This document shows positions 43,505 to 52,275 of a stretch of DNA of 64,000 bases, piece after piece. Position 1 is the stretch's first letter; every line of letters starts with the position of its first letter. The translations under genes were made by a program, and so were the position numbers. The notes beneath the pieces were generated by a model. The model had not been told where the DNA came from. It made no database searches and was given only the letters and a program-made list of their open reading frames with translations. Origin of the DNA: Elusimicrobium minutum Pei191 (lineage in GTDB: Bacteria; Elusimicrobiota; Elusimicrobia; Elusimicrobiales; Elusimicrobiaceae); contig NC_010644.1 of assembly GCF_000020145.1 (NCBI RefSeq), forward strand, positions 1,550,001 through 1,614,000. Reading direction: 5' to 3'.

Positions 43505-44125
43505 TTAGTTTTTTAACTTCTCTAAATCTTCTCTTGAAAATATATGCTGCTCATTAAATTTACTGGGCATAAAAATGCCGTTTTCAAGATTTTCCAAAAA
43601 CAAATCCCATTTACCCTGGGCGCGCAAAATAAGTTCGCACACCTCACGTATGGCCCCGCGTCCGCCGTAATTTTTTGTATGGTAATGGGCTATGCTAAAA
43701 ACATCCTCGGCAGAATTTGGAACAACACATGAAAGCCCAACTCTTTTTAAAACAGGCAGGTCAATAACATCATCGCCCACAAAGGCCATTTCTTCATAAG
43801 ATATGCCTGAAAGTTTTTGCAAATGCTCTAAAGGAGCCCGCTTTGCGAAAGTGCTGTGGTATATATAGTTAAAACCAGTGTTTCGCACGAAATTAAGACT
43901 CGCGTCTATAACCCCGCCGGTAATTATGGCCGTTTGAATACCGCATCCTTTAAGCGCAAGCAGACCTACTCCGTCCAATGAATAAAATTTTTTTATTTCC
44001 AACGGGTTCTTTTTGTCCCCTTCCCAGTTAAAAAACTGCAGGCTGCCGTCCGTAAGAACGCCGTCAACGTCAGTTACAAGCATTTTTACCTTTTCCGCTC
44101 TTTTTGTTATGTCGCTTTTTCTCAT
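43505..44125 (-). CDS. kdsC: HAD phosphatase, KDO-8-phosphate phosphatase-like (copy 2)
   Basis: A 206-residue HAD phosphatase with TDVDGVLTDG (nucleophile Asp), TAIITGG and VGDDVIDLPVL. Like copy 1 at 7441, it has the tail motif LRAQGKWD followed by about 35 extra residues. The insert around NWEGDKKNPLEIKKFYSLDGVG matches the KdsC substrate-loop region. KDO phosphatase and CMP-sugar phosphatases in this family are hard to tell apart, so which copy is the true KdsC is open. Confidence 0.85.
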   Translation of the reverse strand: MRKSDITKRAEKVKMLVTDVDGVLTDGSLQFFNWEGDKKNPLEIKKFYSLDGVGLLALKGCGIQTAIITGGVIDASLNFVRNTGFNYIYHSTFAKRAPLEHLQKLSGISYEEMAFVGDDVIDLPVLKRVGLSCVVPNSAEDVFSIAHYHTKNYGGRGAIREVCELILRAQGKWDLFLENLENGIFMPSKFNEQHIFSREDLEKLKN

Positions 44126-44170
44126 AATATAGATTATATCTTAATAAAAAGTTATATAATACTTTTATAT

Positions 44171-44857
44171 ATGAAAAAAATATTGTTTTCAGGTATAGTT
44201 TCTTGCCTACTTCTTTTTGGCTGCGCAACCAAAACGGTAATAAGCCAGGATTACGATTTTAAAAACGTAAAAAGAATAGGTATTATGGCCTTTGATTCCC
44301 CCTGGCAAAGTTTTACCGGGGCCGAAAATTTATTTGCCAAATACTTGCTTGAAAACGGATTTACAATTATTGAAAGAGCTAAAATAGAGCAAGTGCTGCA
44401 AGAACACAATTTATCAATAACGGGATACCTTTCACCTGAAACAACAAAAATGTTGGGTAAAATTTTAGGCGTTGATTTGCTGCTTATGGGTGAAATTACT
44501 TCATATACCCCCGAGAAAAAAACTTTAACAATGGTAGAAACCCGCAACTACAGAACTGAGCCTGTTTTCAGCACGCAAATGGTAAAAAAACCTGACGGCT
44601 CCGTAGTGGCCACTTCAAGGCCCTCAGGACAAAGGGTAACAAACCAGCGTGAGGTTACCCCCACAGAATACACCATAAGCGCGCAGGTTGGCGTGATAGC
44701 CAAACTTGTTGACGTTGAAACAGCCGAAGTTGTATGGATAGGAACAGACACCGCGCAAGATTACAGTTCTCTTTCCGCAGTGGACAGCATTGCCAAAAGG
44801 CTTATTAAAAGCTTTACAAAAGAATTAGAGAAACAACAAAAAAATGCAAGAAGATAA
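44171..44857 (+). CDS. CsgG-like lipoprotein
   Basis: A 228-residue lipoprotein (signal ending LLFGC, Cys18). The body recalls the CsgG/curli-assembly-like family: KRIGIMAFDSPWQSFTGAENLFAKYLLENGFTIIERAKIEQVLQEH type strand-helix start, DLLLMGEITSYTP, and a C-terminal half with KLVDVETAEVVWIGTD. These proteins form or assist outer-membrane secretion channels, but many homologues have no amyloid genes nearby and none is seen here. It is divergent from kdsC copy 2 and overlaps the next small gene by 14 bases. Confidence 0.75.
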   Translation: MKKILFSGIVSCLLLFGCATKTVISQDYDFKNVKRIGIMAFDSPWQSFTGAENLFAKYLLENGFTIIERAKIEQVLQEHNLSITGYLSPETTKMLGKILGVDLLLMGEITSYTPEKKTLTMVETRNYRTEPVFSTQMVKKPDGSVVATSRPSGQRVTNQREVTPTEYTISAQVGVIAKLVDVETAEVVWIGTDTAQDYSSLSAVDSIAKRLIKSFTKELEKQQKNARR

Positions 44858-45077
44858 TTATTCGCCGGCACTCTCGTTTTTAAGAGGCCTTACCCGAGCT
44901 ACGGTAATGTTTATTTTATTATTGGCCTTTTTGTTTACAATAAGCCAAACTTCCGTATGTCCGCCTAATTTAAAAGTAGTTATTGATTTTACTTTTGAAT
45001 CCGCCGTAAAAGCGGCCGAACCTTTAAAAAACCATTTTCCAAAACCGATAACGACACAAAACCATATTACGGAGTAA
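44844..45077 (+). CDS. Small single-pass membrane protein, unknown
   Basis: A 77-residue protein that overlaps the end of the CsgG-like gene by 14 bases and ends three bases before serS. One membrane helix (about 19-36, TVMFILLLAFLFTISQ) is followed by a periplasmic-side tail with Pro and Lys. The ribosome binding site is weak. Tight packing and same strand favour a real gene, but a longer antisense frame also covers it and no homologue is known, so confidence is moderate. Confidence 0.45.
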   Translation: MQEDNYSPALSFLRGLTRATVMFILLLAFLFTISQTSVCPPNLKVVIDFTFESAVKAAEPLKNHFPKPITTQNHITE

Positions 45078-45080
45078 ACT

Positions 45081-46355
45081 ATGTTAGACATTAAATTATT
45101 CGCAAATGACTTAGAAGGGGTAAAAAAATCTCTTGCTTCAAGAAATCCGGCCTTGCTTACTTTAGTTGGCGAAATAACTGAGCTTAATAAAACATATAAA
45201 GAACTTTTAACAAGTGTTGAAAATATGAGGGCAAAAAGAAACGAACTTTCTAAATCAGTAGGCATTTTAAAACAAAAAGACCCTGCCGCCGCTGAAGAAG
45301 CGATGAAAGAAGTTTCTTTGATTAAAACAGGTATGTCCGAAAAAGAAAACATGCTTGAGGAAATTAAAAAAAAGATTAGTAATACCATGCTTAATATCCC
45401 CAACATGCCGGACCCTTCGGTAACAATAGGTAAAGATGAAAAAGATAATAAAGAAATCCGCAAAGACGGCGCGGCGCCTTCTTTTTCCTTTAAACCTTTA
45501 GACCACCACGCCGTGGGTGAAAAACTTGGCATTTTAGATTTTGAAACGGCTGCTGTATTATCCGGAAGCCGCTTTGCCCTTTTAAAAGGTGACGGAGCCA
45601 GGCTTGAACGCGCTTTAATAAGTTATATGTTAGATAAGCACGCAAAAAAAGGATATACCGAAGTTGTGCCGCCTTCAATAGTTAATGAAGAAATTTTAAT
45701 AGGCACCGGACAGCTGCCTAAGTTTAGGGAAGATATGTACGCCCTTGAAGGCGAGCCTAAACAATTTTTAATTTCCACCGCAGAGATTCCTTTAACCAAC
45801 ATGAACAGGGGTAAAGTTTTGCAGGAAGCCGAACTTCCCGTAAAGCTTACTGCAGGCACGCCCTGTTTTAGGAAAGAGGCGGGTACCTACGGCAAAGACA
45901 CCAGAGGACTTATACGAAACCACCAGTTTGATAAAGTTGAGCTTGTTATGATATCAAACTCAAACGATTCTTTTAACCTGTTAGAAGCAATGACTGCCGA
46001 CGCTGAGGATGTTTTAAAAGGCTTAGGCCTAGCTTACCGCACTGTTGAACTTTGCACGGGGGATATGGGGTTTAGCTCGGCAAAAACATATGATATAGAA
46101 GTTTGGATGCCAAGCGAAAACAAATACCGCGAAATTTCTTCCTGCTCGAATTGCACTTCTTTCCAAGCGCGCAGAATGAATTTACGCTATAAAAATGCCG
46201 AAGGTAAAATAGAGTTTGTCCATACGCTTAACGGAAGCGGCGTAGCCGTAGGCCGCGCTCTTGCCGCTATCCTTGAAAACTACCAGCAGGAAGACGGCTC
46301 CGTAATAGTGCCTGAAGCATTAAGACCTTATTTCGGTAAAGATATAATAAAATAA
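45081..46355 (+). CDS. serS: Seryl-tRNA synthetase
   Basis: A 424-residue class II synthetase. The N-terminal long coiled-coil arm (about 30-100) binds the tRNA-Ser variable arm. The class II core shows motif 2 (CFRKEAGTYGKDTRGLIRNHQF) and motif 3 (LNGSGVAVGRALAAILE). It overlaps the next gene by one base (TAATG). Confidence 0.97.
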   Translation: MLDIKLFANDLEGVKKSLASRNPALLTLVGEITELNKTYKELLTSVENMRAKRNELSKSVGILKQKDPAAAEEAMKEVSLIKTGMSEKENMLEEIKKKISNTMLNIPNMPDPSVTIGKDEKDNKEIRKDGAAPSFSFKPLDHHAVGEKLGILDFETAAVLSGSRFALLKGDGARLERALISYMLDKHAKKGYTEVVPPSIVNEEILIGTGQLPKFREDMYALEGEPKQFLISTAEIPLTNMNRGKVLQEAELPVKLTAGTPCFRKEAGTYGKDTRGLIRNHQFDKVELVMISNSNDSFNLLEAMTADAEDVLKGLGLAYRTVELCTGDMGFSSAKTYDIEVWMPSENKYREISSCSNCTSFQARRMNLRYKNAEGKIEFVHTLNGSGVAVGRALAAILENYQQEDGSVIVPEALRPYFGKDIIK

Positions 46356-47536
46356 TGAAGAAAATTTTAAGTATATTTTTTCTTACTTTGTGCGTGTCCT
46401 TATTCGCGCAAGACAAGAAAGATATTGAAAAAGACATTATCAAATATGGCGGCGCGGGCATACGCGCGGTCTATAACCTGGACTTTCCTACCGCACAAAA
46501 AAATATAGATATCGCTTTTCAAAAATACCCCAACCACCCGTACGCTCATTTTGGCAACATGCTTATAGCCTGGGGAAGGTTTACTTATGAATTTGAAAAA
46601 AGCGACCCGGAACAGAAAAAGATTTTTGAGTCAGTCCTTTCCTCTTCCATAAACGGGATTAACATTTGGCTTAAGGATAACCCAAAAGATCCAACCGCCT
46701 TTATGGCCCTGGGCGGAGCATACGGGTTAAAAGGCATGTTCGCTATGGACAACAAAAACTGGGTTACGGCATATTTTTCAGCCAAAAAGGGAATAAGTTA
46801 TATGCGAAAAGCGCTTGAAGCGGACCCGGAATTTTATGACGCCTACTTCGGCCTTGGCATATATGAATATTACACGGGCACGCTGCCTTCCGTAATTAAA
46901 GTTTTGGCTAAAATAGTGGCTATAAAAGGGAATCAGACAAAAGGCATTGAATATTTAAATATTTCCAAAGAAAAAGGACAGTTCACCTCTGACTCTTCAA
47001 AACTTATGTTAGTTGAAATATATAATAACAGGCTTTCACAGTTTTATAACCCGCAAGAATCACTTATGTATATAAGAACTGTTTCCAACAAATATCCGGC
47101 AAATCCGCTTATGCCTTTTGTTGAAATTATAACGGAATTTGAAAATAAAAACTATGATATTGTCATTAAAAAAGCCAAGACTTTTATAAATAAAATAGGC
47201 GCTGCTCCTTTCTATACAACTATGTATATTCCCCGTTCGTATACCGCTATAGGCACGGCGCAAATGGCTAAGGGAGAATGGGAACAGGCATTAAAAACAT
47301 TTGAAAACGCCAAAGCTATTTCTTTTAACAAAAGTGAACCTACCAGATGGGCGGTTTGGAATTTAATAAGATTAGGACAGTGCTATGACGCATTAGGGCA
47401 AAGGGAAAAAGCCTTATCCACATATAGAATGGTAACAGCTATGCCAAACACCTGGGAGCTTAATGACGAGGCTAAAAAATTTATAAAAACCCCGTTTACC
47501 AAAGAAACCGCGCTCGGCCCGCTGCCCCCTCTTTAA
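46355..47536 (+). CDS. Exported TPR-repeat protein
   Basis: A 393-residue protein with a signal peptide (MKKILSIFFLTLCVSLFAQ). TPR-like helical pairs run through the protein, for example NLDFPTAQKNIDIAFQKYPNHPYAHFG near 42-68 and WEQALKTFENAKAI near 309. It begins in the serS stop codon (TAATG), so it is translationally coupled. The role is unknown; periplasmic TPR proteins often scaffold envelope complexes. Confidence 0.8.
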   Translation: MKKILSIFFLTLCVSLFAQDKKDIEKDIIKYGGAGIRAVYNLDFPTAQKNIDIAFQKYPNHPYAHFGNMLIAWGRFTYEFEKSDPEQKKIFESVLSSSINGINIWLKDNPKDPTAFMALGGAYGLKGMFAMDNKNWVTAYFSAKKGISYMRKALEADPEFYDAYFGLGIYEYYTGTLPSVIKVLAKIVAIKGNQTKGIEYLNISKEKGQFTSDSSKLMLVEIYNNRLSQFYNPQESLMYIRTVSNKYPANPLMPFVEIITEFENKNYDIVIKKAKTFINKIGAAPFYTTMYIPRSYTAIGTAQMAKGEWEQALKTFENAKAISFNKSEPTRWAVWNLIRLGQCYDALGQREKALSTYRMVTAMPNTWELNDEAKKFIKTPFTKETALGPLPPL

Positions 47537-47580
47537 GATACAGCAATAAACCCCTATTAAAAGAAGATTGTCAATATAGT

Positions 47581-47612
47581 AAAAAACCCCGAGCTTAAGC
47601 CCGGGGTTTTTT
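47581..47612 (+). terminator. Terminator of the serS/TPR operon
   Basis: Stem AAAAAACCCCG / CCGGGGTTTTTT enclosing a small loop, with a T run. Confidence 0.85.
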
Positions 47613-47788
47613 ATTACAAAAATTAGCTTTGCGCAGCTGTGCGGCAACAACAAAACATCCCATAGATTATGCAATATTCCTTACCATATTAAACAAACCG
47701 CTTAACTTATTCTTAGATAAAACGGAATTTAAGCCAGGGAAAAGAGCGTCCGTCTTTTTGCCTGCGCCGTACAAACCCTCATTATGAC

Positions 47789-47822
47789 AAAAAAAGCCCC
47801 GCCTTCAGGCGGGGCTTTTTTT
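47789..47822 (-). terminator. Terminator of the POT transporter gene
   Basis: Perfect 15-base stem (AAAAAAAGCCCCGCC / GGCGGGGCTTTTTTT) with a four-base loop, nine bases after the transporter stop. Symmetrical, so possibly bidirectional. Confidence 0.9.
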
Positions 47823-47830
47823 ATTAAAAC

Positions 47831-49165
47831 TTAGTTTACGCCATGCATCCATCGTTTTACTTTGTTTGTCATTAACCACATAATTACGCCAAACATTATG
47901 GAGAGCACCGCAGGTACGGAGAACAATGTTGTAAGCTGCCATGATTCATAGAAGCTTGCCAACCAGCCCGCAAGAAGGTTTCCAAAGAAACTTGACATAA
48001 GCCAAACACCCATTAAGAGTGACATAAGTTTAGCGGGAGCAAGTTTTGTAACCATTGATAAACCTACAGGGCTTAAGCAAAGTTCGCCGGTGGTGCAGAA
48101 AAAGTACACGCCGATAAGCCAAATAGCACTTACAGGGCCGCCCTTTAAGAAGAAGCTGGCGCCTACCGCTATAACCGCAAAACCGATACCTTGGAGAAAA
48201 AGACCCCAGCCGAACTTATTGGGGATTGAGGGTTCCTTTTTCTTAGCGCCTAAGTTAAGCCAAAGTTTGGCAAATATAGGAGCTAATAAGATAACAAATA
48301 TAGGGTTAATAGCCTGGAAATAAGAAGATTCCAGTTTAACTTGCCCAAAGAAAGGAAGGTTTACGTAAAGCCTTGTAGCTTCTTCCGCGAAGAAGGTAAG
48401 TGAAGTTCCCGCCTGTTCAAAAAAAGCAAAGAAAAACACGGCAAAAAACACGAATACGGAAATCGCTTTAATTTTGTCTTTGTCTTCTTTTGTTAAAGGT
48501 CTGTTAAGTTCTTCTTTGTTAGAGGTAGTTACTTTGCTTACAGGGTATAAACCTATATCGCCTAAAAACTTTTTCTGTGAAACCAAATACCACACAAGAC
48601 CTATAAGCATACCGATACCGGCTGACATAAAACCGTATTTCCAAGCGATTTTTTGGCCTAATGTGCCGCAGACAAATGGAGCTATAAAAGCGCCAAGGTT
48701 AATACCCATGTAGAAAATGGTAAAACCTCCGTCTCTTCTGGGGTCGTTTTCTTCATACAATTCGCCGACTATAGCGGAAATATTAGGTTTAAAGAAACCG
48801 TTGCCGATAATAATTAAGACTAAACCGATGCACAAGGCTAATCTTGCAGGAATAAGCTCATAAGAAGCTAATGTGAACTGGCCCATGGCCATTAAAATGG
48901 CGCCTATTGTTATAGAGTGTCTTTTACCTATAAACTTATCGGCCAAATAACCGCCGATTACAGGGGTTAAGTAAACTAAAGCGGTAAACATACCGTATAT
49001 TTTACTTGAGGTGGCTTTTGTAAATCCTATTACAGTGCTAACCATAAATAAAGCAAGTAAAGCTCTCATACCATAGTAATTGAACCTTTCCCACATTTCA
49101 ACCATAAAAAGCATATATAAAGCTTTAGGTTGTTTTTGTTTTTGCGCTACTGCGTCTTGTGACAT
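47831..49165 (-). CDS. Proton-dependent oligopeptide transporter (POT/PTR family)
   Basis: A 444-residue carrier with about 12-14 helices. The helix 1 motif WERFNYYG (ExxERFxYYG) and the signatures GNGFFKPNISAIVGELY and FYMGINLGAF are diagnostic of the POT family. Helix 7 and 10 segments contain the usual polar residues. It imports di- and tripeptides with protons, consistent with peptide fermentation in this organism. A monocistronic gene with a strong terminator. Confidence 0.95.
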   Translation of the reverse strand: MSQDAVAQKQKQPKALYMLFMVEMWERFNYYGMRALLALFMVSTVIGFTKATSSKIYGMFTALVYLTPVIGGYLADKFIGKRHSITIGAILMAMGQFTLASYELIPARLALCIGLVLIIIGNGFFKPNISAIVGELYEENDPRRDGGFTIFYMGINLGAFIAPFVCGTLGQKIAWKYGFMSAGIGMLIGLVWYLVSQKKFLGDIGLYPVSKVTTSNKEELNRPLTKEDKDKIKAISVFVFFAVFFFAFFEQAGTSLTFFAEEATRLYVNLPFFGQVKLESSYFQAINPIFVILLAPIFAKLWLNLGAKKKEPSIPNKFGWGLFLQGIGFAVIAVGASFFLKGGPVSAIWLIGVYFFCTTGELCLSPVGLSMVTKLAPAKLMSLLMGVWLMSSFFGNLLAGWLASFYESWQLTTLFSVPAVLSIMFGVIMWLMTNKVKRWMHGVN

Positions 49166-49285
49166 TGAACCTCCGTCTTCTATAGATTAGGGCCGGTTTA
49201 AAAGGCCGCTAAATAAATTGGCTAAAATATATTTTACAATAATAGGATGCAAGGGAACGGTAAAAAAAAGTCCTACGAATTGGAC

Positions 49286-49663
49286 CTACATGTACATGGC
49301 CCCTGTCATCGTTCCGTTAATTAAGGAAAACAACATATTAAAAACAAAATACACCGCGTATACTACCGCAGCAGTGAAAGCCAGCGTCGCTATGGTATAA
49401 ATAATTTTAGCTTTTACGCTTATCACCGGTGACTTTATTATATTGTAAAGCGCCAGCGGCCCTACCATGGGTATTATTATCAAAATGCCGTAATGCTGGT
49501 AATACCAAGGGGCTTTATCCCCAAGGCCCTGTCCGCAATGCCTGCAAAAATTATCCTGCCTGTCTACAGGTTTTTTGCATTTCCAACAGGCAACTTTTTC
49601 CTGGGCTAAGGCGGATTGTTCAATGTTAACGGGAGGGCGGTTCTGCTGAGGTTCCGAATTCAT
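49286..49663 (-). CDS. Zinc-ribbon membrane protein
   Basis: A 125-residue protein. A zinc ribbon (CWKC, then CRHCG, about 32-55) is followed by two hydrophobic helices (about 65-80 and 87-113) and a Met-rich C-terminus. Similar small zinc-ribbon plus membrane proteins are common but uncharacterised. It follows the Rel/Spo gene by 13 bases on the same strand, the last gene of that operon. Confidence 0.7.
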   Translation of the reverse strand: MNSEPQQNRPPVNIEQSALAQEKVACWKCKKPVDRQDNFCRHCGQGLGDKAPWYYQHYGILIIIPMVGPLALYNIIKSPVISVKAKIIYTIATLAFTAAVVYAVYFVFNMLFSLINGTMTGAMYM

Positions 49664-49676
49664 TTTATATCCTTAA

Positions 49677-51125
49677 TTAAAGCTGTATGCCCTTTTCCCT
49701 AAGCATACGTTTAATGCGGGAACGGGCGTGCGCGGTTTTGGCGACTTCAAGCCAGTCATATTTAGGGCCGCTGTTATTTCTGGTAACAATTTCACAAATA
49801 TCACCCGTTTTAAAAACATAATCCATGCGGACCATTTTATTATTAACCTTAGCGCCCCAATACTTATCTCCTATATCTGAGTGAATGGCGTAAGCGAAGT
49901 CAATAGGAGTAGAGCCTTCCGGCAGGCTTTTTACCTCCGCTTTCGGGGTAAAAACAAATACCTGCTGCAAGGTTATATCCGTTTTAAAACCTTCTAAAAA
50001 TTCCCTGGGGGCGGTTAAATCCTGCTGCCACTCTATCCACTGCCTTAACCAGTTTATCTTTTCGTCAAAATTTTTATCTGTTTTTGTAGCGCCCACTTTA
50101 TAACGCCAGTGCGCGGCAATGCCGTATTCGCACACTCTGTGCATTTCCTCGGTTCTTATTTGTATTTCAACAATGTCGCCCGTTTCAAGCATAACAGTGG
50201 TATGTATGCTTTGGTACATATTAACTTTTGGCATGGCTATATAATCAGTAAAAGAGCCTGTTATAGGGCGGAATGTGGAATGCACCATTCCCAAAGCGCG
50301 GTAACAATCCGCCACTGTTTGGGTAATAATTCTTACGCCCAAAGAATCCTGGATTTGCGCAAAAGTCAAATTTTGCTTTTGCATTTTACGGTAAATAGAA
50401 TAATAGTTTTTTGCCCTTGATAAAAGCCGGAAGGGGATGCCGTCTTCTTCTAAAATTTTAGAAAGTTTTTCTCTAAAAGAATTAAGGGCGCCTTCTCGGT
50501 CTTTAGTTCTTTTTTCAACTTGCGCGTAAAGTTTGGCGAATTCGGAAGGACAAAGGTGTTTAAAAGATAAATCTTCCAATTCCGTTTTCAAACTAAACAT
50601 ACCCAAACGCTGCGCCAAAGGGGCGTAAAGGTTTAAAGTTTCGGTAGCTTTTCTTTTCCTTCTGTCCGCGTCGGGCAAAAATTGCAAAGTGCGCATATTA
50701 TGCGTCCTGTCAGCTAATTTAACTAAAATAACGCGCACGTCTTTTGCTATGGCTACAAGCATTTTACGCCAGTTTTCAACAGTTTCTTCATCGGAAGAGG
50801 AAAATTTTAAATCGCTTATCTTTGTTACACCCTGAACCATATGCGTAATATTTTTACCGAAACGCTTTTCCAAATCAACTACTTTATATTCAGTATCCTC
50901 TAAAATATCATGCAAAATACCCGCGCAAAGCGTTTCCATATCAAGTTTATGATCAAGCAATATTTCCACCACCGCCATGCAGTGGTTATCAAAATAAGGA
51001 TCGCCGGAAGCGCGTTTTTGTCCTTCATGCGCTTTTTTAGCGAAGTCATAGGCCTCTTCAAGAAGTTTAGTGTCTTGGTTCGGATTATAACTCCTAAATT
51101 TCCCCAGCATTTCCTCTTTTGTCAT
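49677..51125 (-). CDS. RelA/SpoT-type (p)ppGpp synthetase/hydrolase, short form
   Basis: A 482-residue protein with an HD hydrolase domain (HDILEDT at 72-78 and ADRTHNMRTL), a synthetase domain (YYSIYRKMQ, DSLGVRIIT, PKVNMYQSIHTTV) and a TGS domain (PIDFAYAIHSDIGDKYWGAKVNNKMV). It ends soon after TGS (ARSRIKRMLREKGIQL), so the usual C-terminal helical, zinc-finger and ACT/RRM regulatory domains are absent. Both active-site sets look intact, suggesting a bifunctional enzyme with reduced ribosome control (inference). It overlaps lpxB by four bases. Confidence 0.92.
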   Translation of the reverse strand: MTKEEMLGKFRSYNPNQDTKLLEEAYDFAKKAHEGQKRASGDPYFDNHCMAVVEILLDHKLDMETLCAGILHDILEDTEYKVVDLEKRFGKNITHMVQGVTKISDLKFSSSDEETVENWRKMLVAIAKDVRVILVKLADRTHNMRTLQFLPDADRRKRKATETLNLYAPLAQRLGMFSLKTELEDLSFKHLCPSEFAKLYAQVEKRTKDREGALNSFREKLSKILEEDGIPFRLLSRAKNYYSIYRKMQKQNLTFAQIQDSLGVRIITQTVADCYRALGMVHSTFRPITGSFTDYIAMPKVNMYQSIHTTVMLETGDIVEIQIRTEEMHRVCEYGIAAHWRYKVGATKTDKNFDEKINWLRQWIEWQQDLTAPREFLEGFKTDITLQQVFVFTPKAEVKSLPEGSTPIDFAYAIHSDIGDKYWGAKVNNKMVRMDYVFKTGDICEIVTRNNSGPKYDWLEVAKTAHARSRIKRMLREKGIQL

Positions 51126-52270
51126 AAAACCTGTTTTTTGTTAGCGAATACGTCGTTTAAAATAAGCTCGGCAGCTCTTTTGGCAACACCCGGATCACCC
51201 AATGTTTTCCTTATGTTCAAAAGTTGCTCGCGCATTTTTTTTGTTTTTTGCGGATTTTGGAAATAAGACATAACTTCCGCGGATAAATTTTTTGCCGTGG
51301 CAAAATGTTGTATAAATTCCTTTACCACTTCTTTACCCGCTAAAATATTAACAAGCGATATGTAGGGCACTTTTATAACCGCTTTAGCCACCTTAAAAGT
51401 GATGGAGGACATTTTGTAAGCTACCAGCATAGGCACGCCTAAAAGCGCGTTTTCCAAAGTGGCGGTGCCGGAACAGGTTATAAGGAAATCCATGTTGCCG
51501 CGCTCTTTATAGTCCGTTTCGCGCACAAGCGTAACCTGCGGATTGCTGTCTTTAATTAAAGACAGGTAAAACTCATCGCTAAACTCAGGCACGCAAAACA
51601 AATACGCCTTTGTATTGGGAAATATTTTTTGAACTTCTTTAAATGTTTTGTAAAATAAATCAGTGTGTTTCGTTAACTCGCCTACTCTGCTGCCGGGCAA
51701 AATACCCAAACGGAAAGTGCCGTCAAAAACATGTTCTTTAGGCTGCGGAACAATATCTAAAAGCGGGTTTCCCAAAAATACGGCGTTGCTGCCGTATTTG
51801 GCATGGAACGCCGGTTCGAAAGGAAATATTGTAATAACTTTTTTTGTGCTGGACGCTATGGTTTTGGTACGGTTGTGCCTGCTTGCCCAAACTTGCGGAG
51901 CTACGTAATAGTAACAAGGAATATTACGGTGCTTTGCCATGCCCAAAACCTGCGAGTTAAAACCGTAAAAATCAACAACTATAACACACGCTGGCTGTTC
52001 TGAATCCAAATACCCGCGAACCATTTTTAAAAGTTTTATCCATAGCGGCAGTTTAACTAAAGGGGCCACAAAGCCGCTTGCGCCTTTTGAAGCTAAATCA
52101 AATAAAAAATTATCCGCCGTTTCTTTCAATCTTTTACCGCCTAAAGCGGTAATCTTTACGTTGGGATTAATGCGTTTAATTTCACGCACAAGATTGCTTG
52201 CGTGCAAATCACCGCTTACATCACCCGCTACAACTAAAATATTTTTGCTTGTAGGCACAATGTTAGGCAT
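51122..52270 (-). CDS. lpxB: Lipid-A-disaccharide synthase
   Basis: A 382-residue GT19 glycosyltransferase that joins UDP-diacylglucosamine to lipid X, making the lipid A disaccharide. Signatures are VVAGDVSGDLHASNLVREI, YYYVAPQVWA, FPFEPAFHAKYG, LGNPLLD and LLPGSRVGELTKH-like GILPGSRVGEL. Its presence shows that the cell makes lipid A. It overlaps the Rel gene and follows the oxidoreductase gene by five bases. Confidence 0.95.
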   Translation of the reverse strand: MPNIVPTSKNILVVAGDVSGDLHASNLVREIKRINPNVKITALGGKRLKETADNFLFDLASKGASGFVAPLVKLPLWIKLLKMVRGYLDSEQPACVIVVDFYGFNSQVLGMAKHRNIPCYYYVAPQVWASRHNRTKTIASSTKKVITIFPFEPAFHAKYGSNAVFLGNPLLDIVPQPKEHVFDGTFRLGILPGSRVGELTKHTDLFYKTFKEVQKIFPNTKAYLFCVPEFSDEFYLSLIKDSNPQVTLVRETDYKERGNMDFLITCSGTATLENALLGVPMLVAYKMSSITFKVAKAVIKVPYISLVNILAGKEVVKEFIQHFATAKNLSAEVMSYFQNPQKTKKMREQLLNIRKTLGDPGVAKRAAELILNDVFANKKQVL

Positions 52271-52275
52271 ATGTT

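Noticed and set aside
44858-45532. A 224-residue leftward frame
   Set aside because: It is antisense to serS and the small gene at 44844; the sense genes explain the region better.
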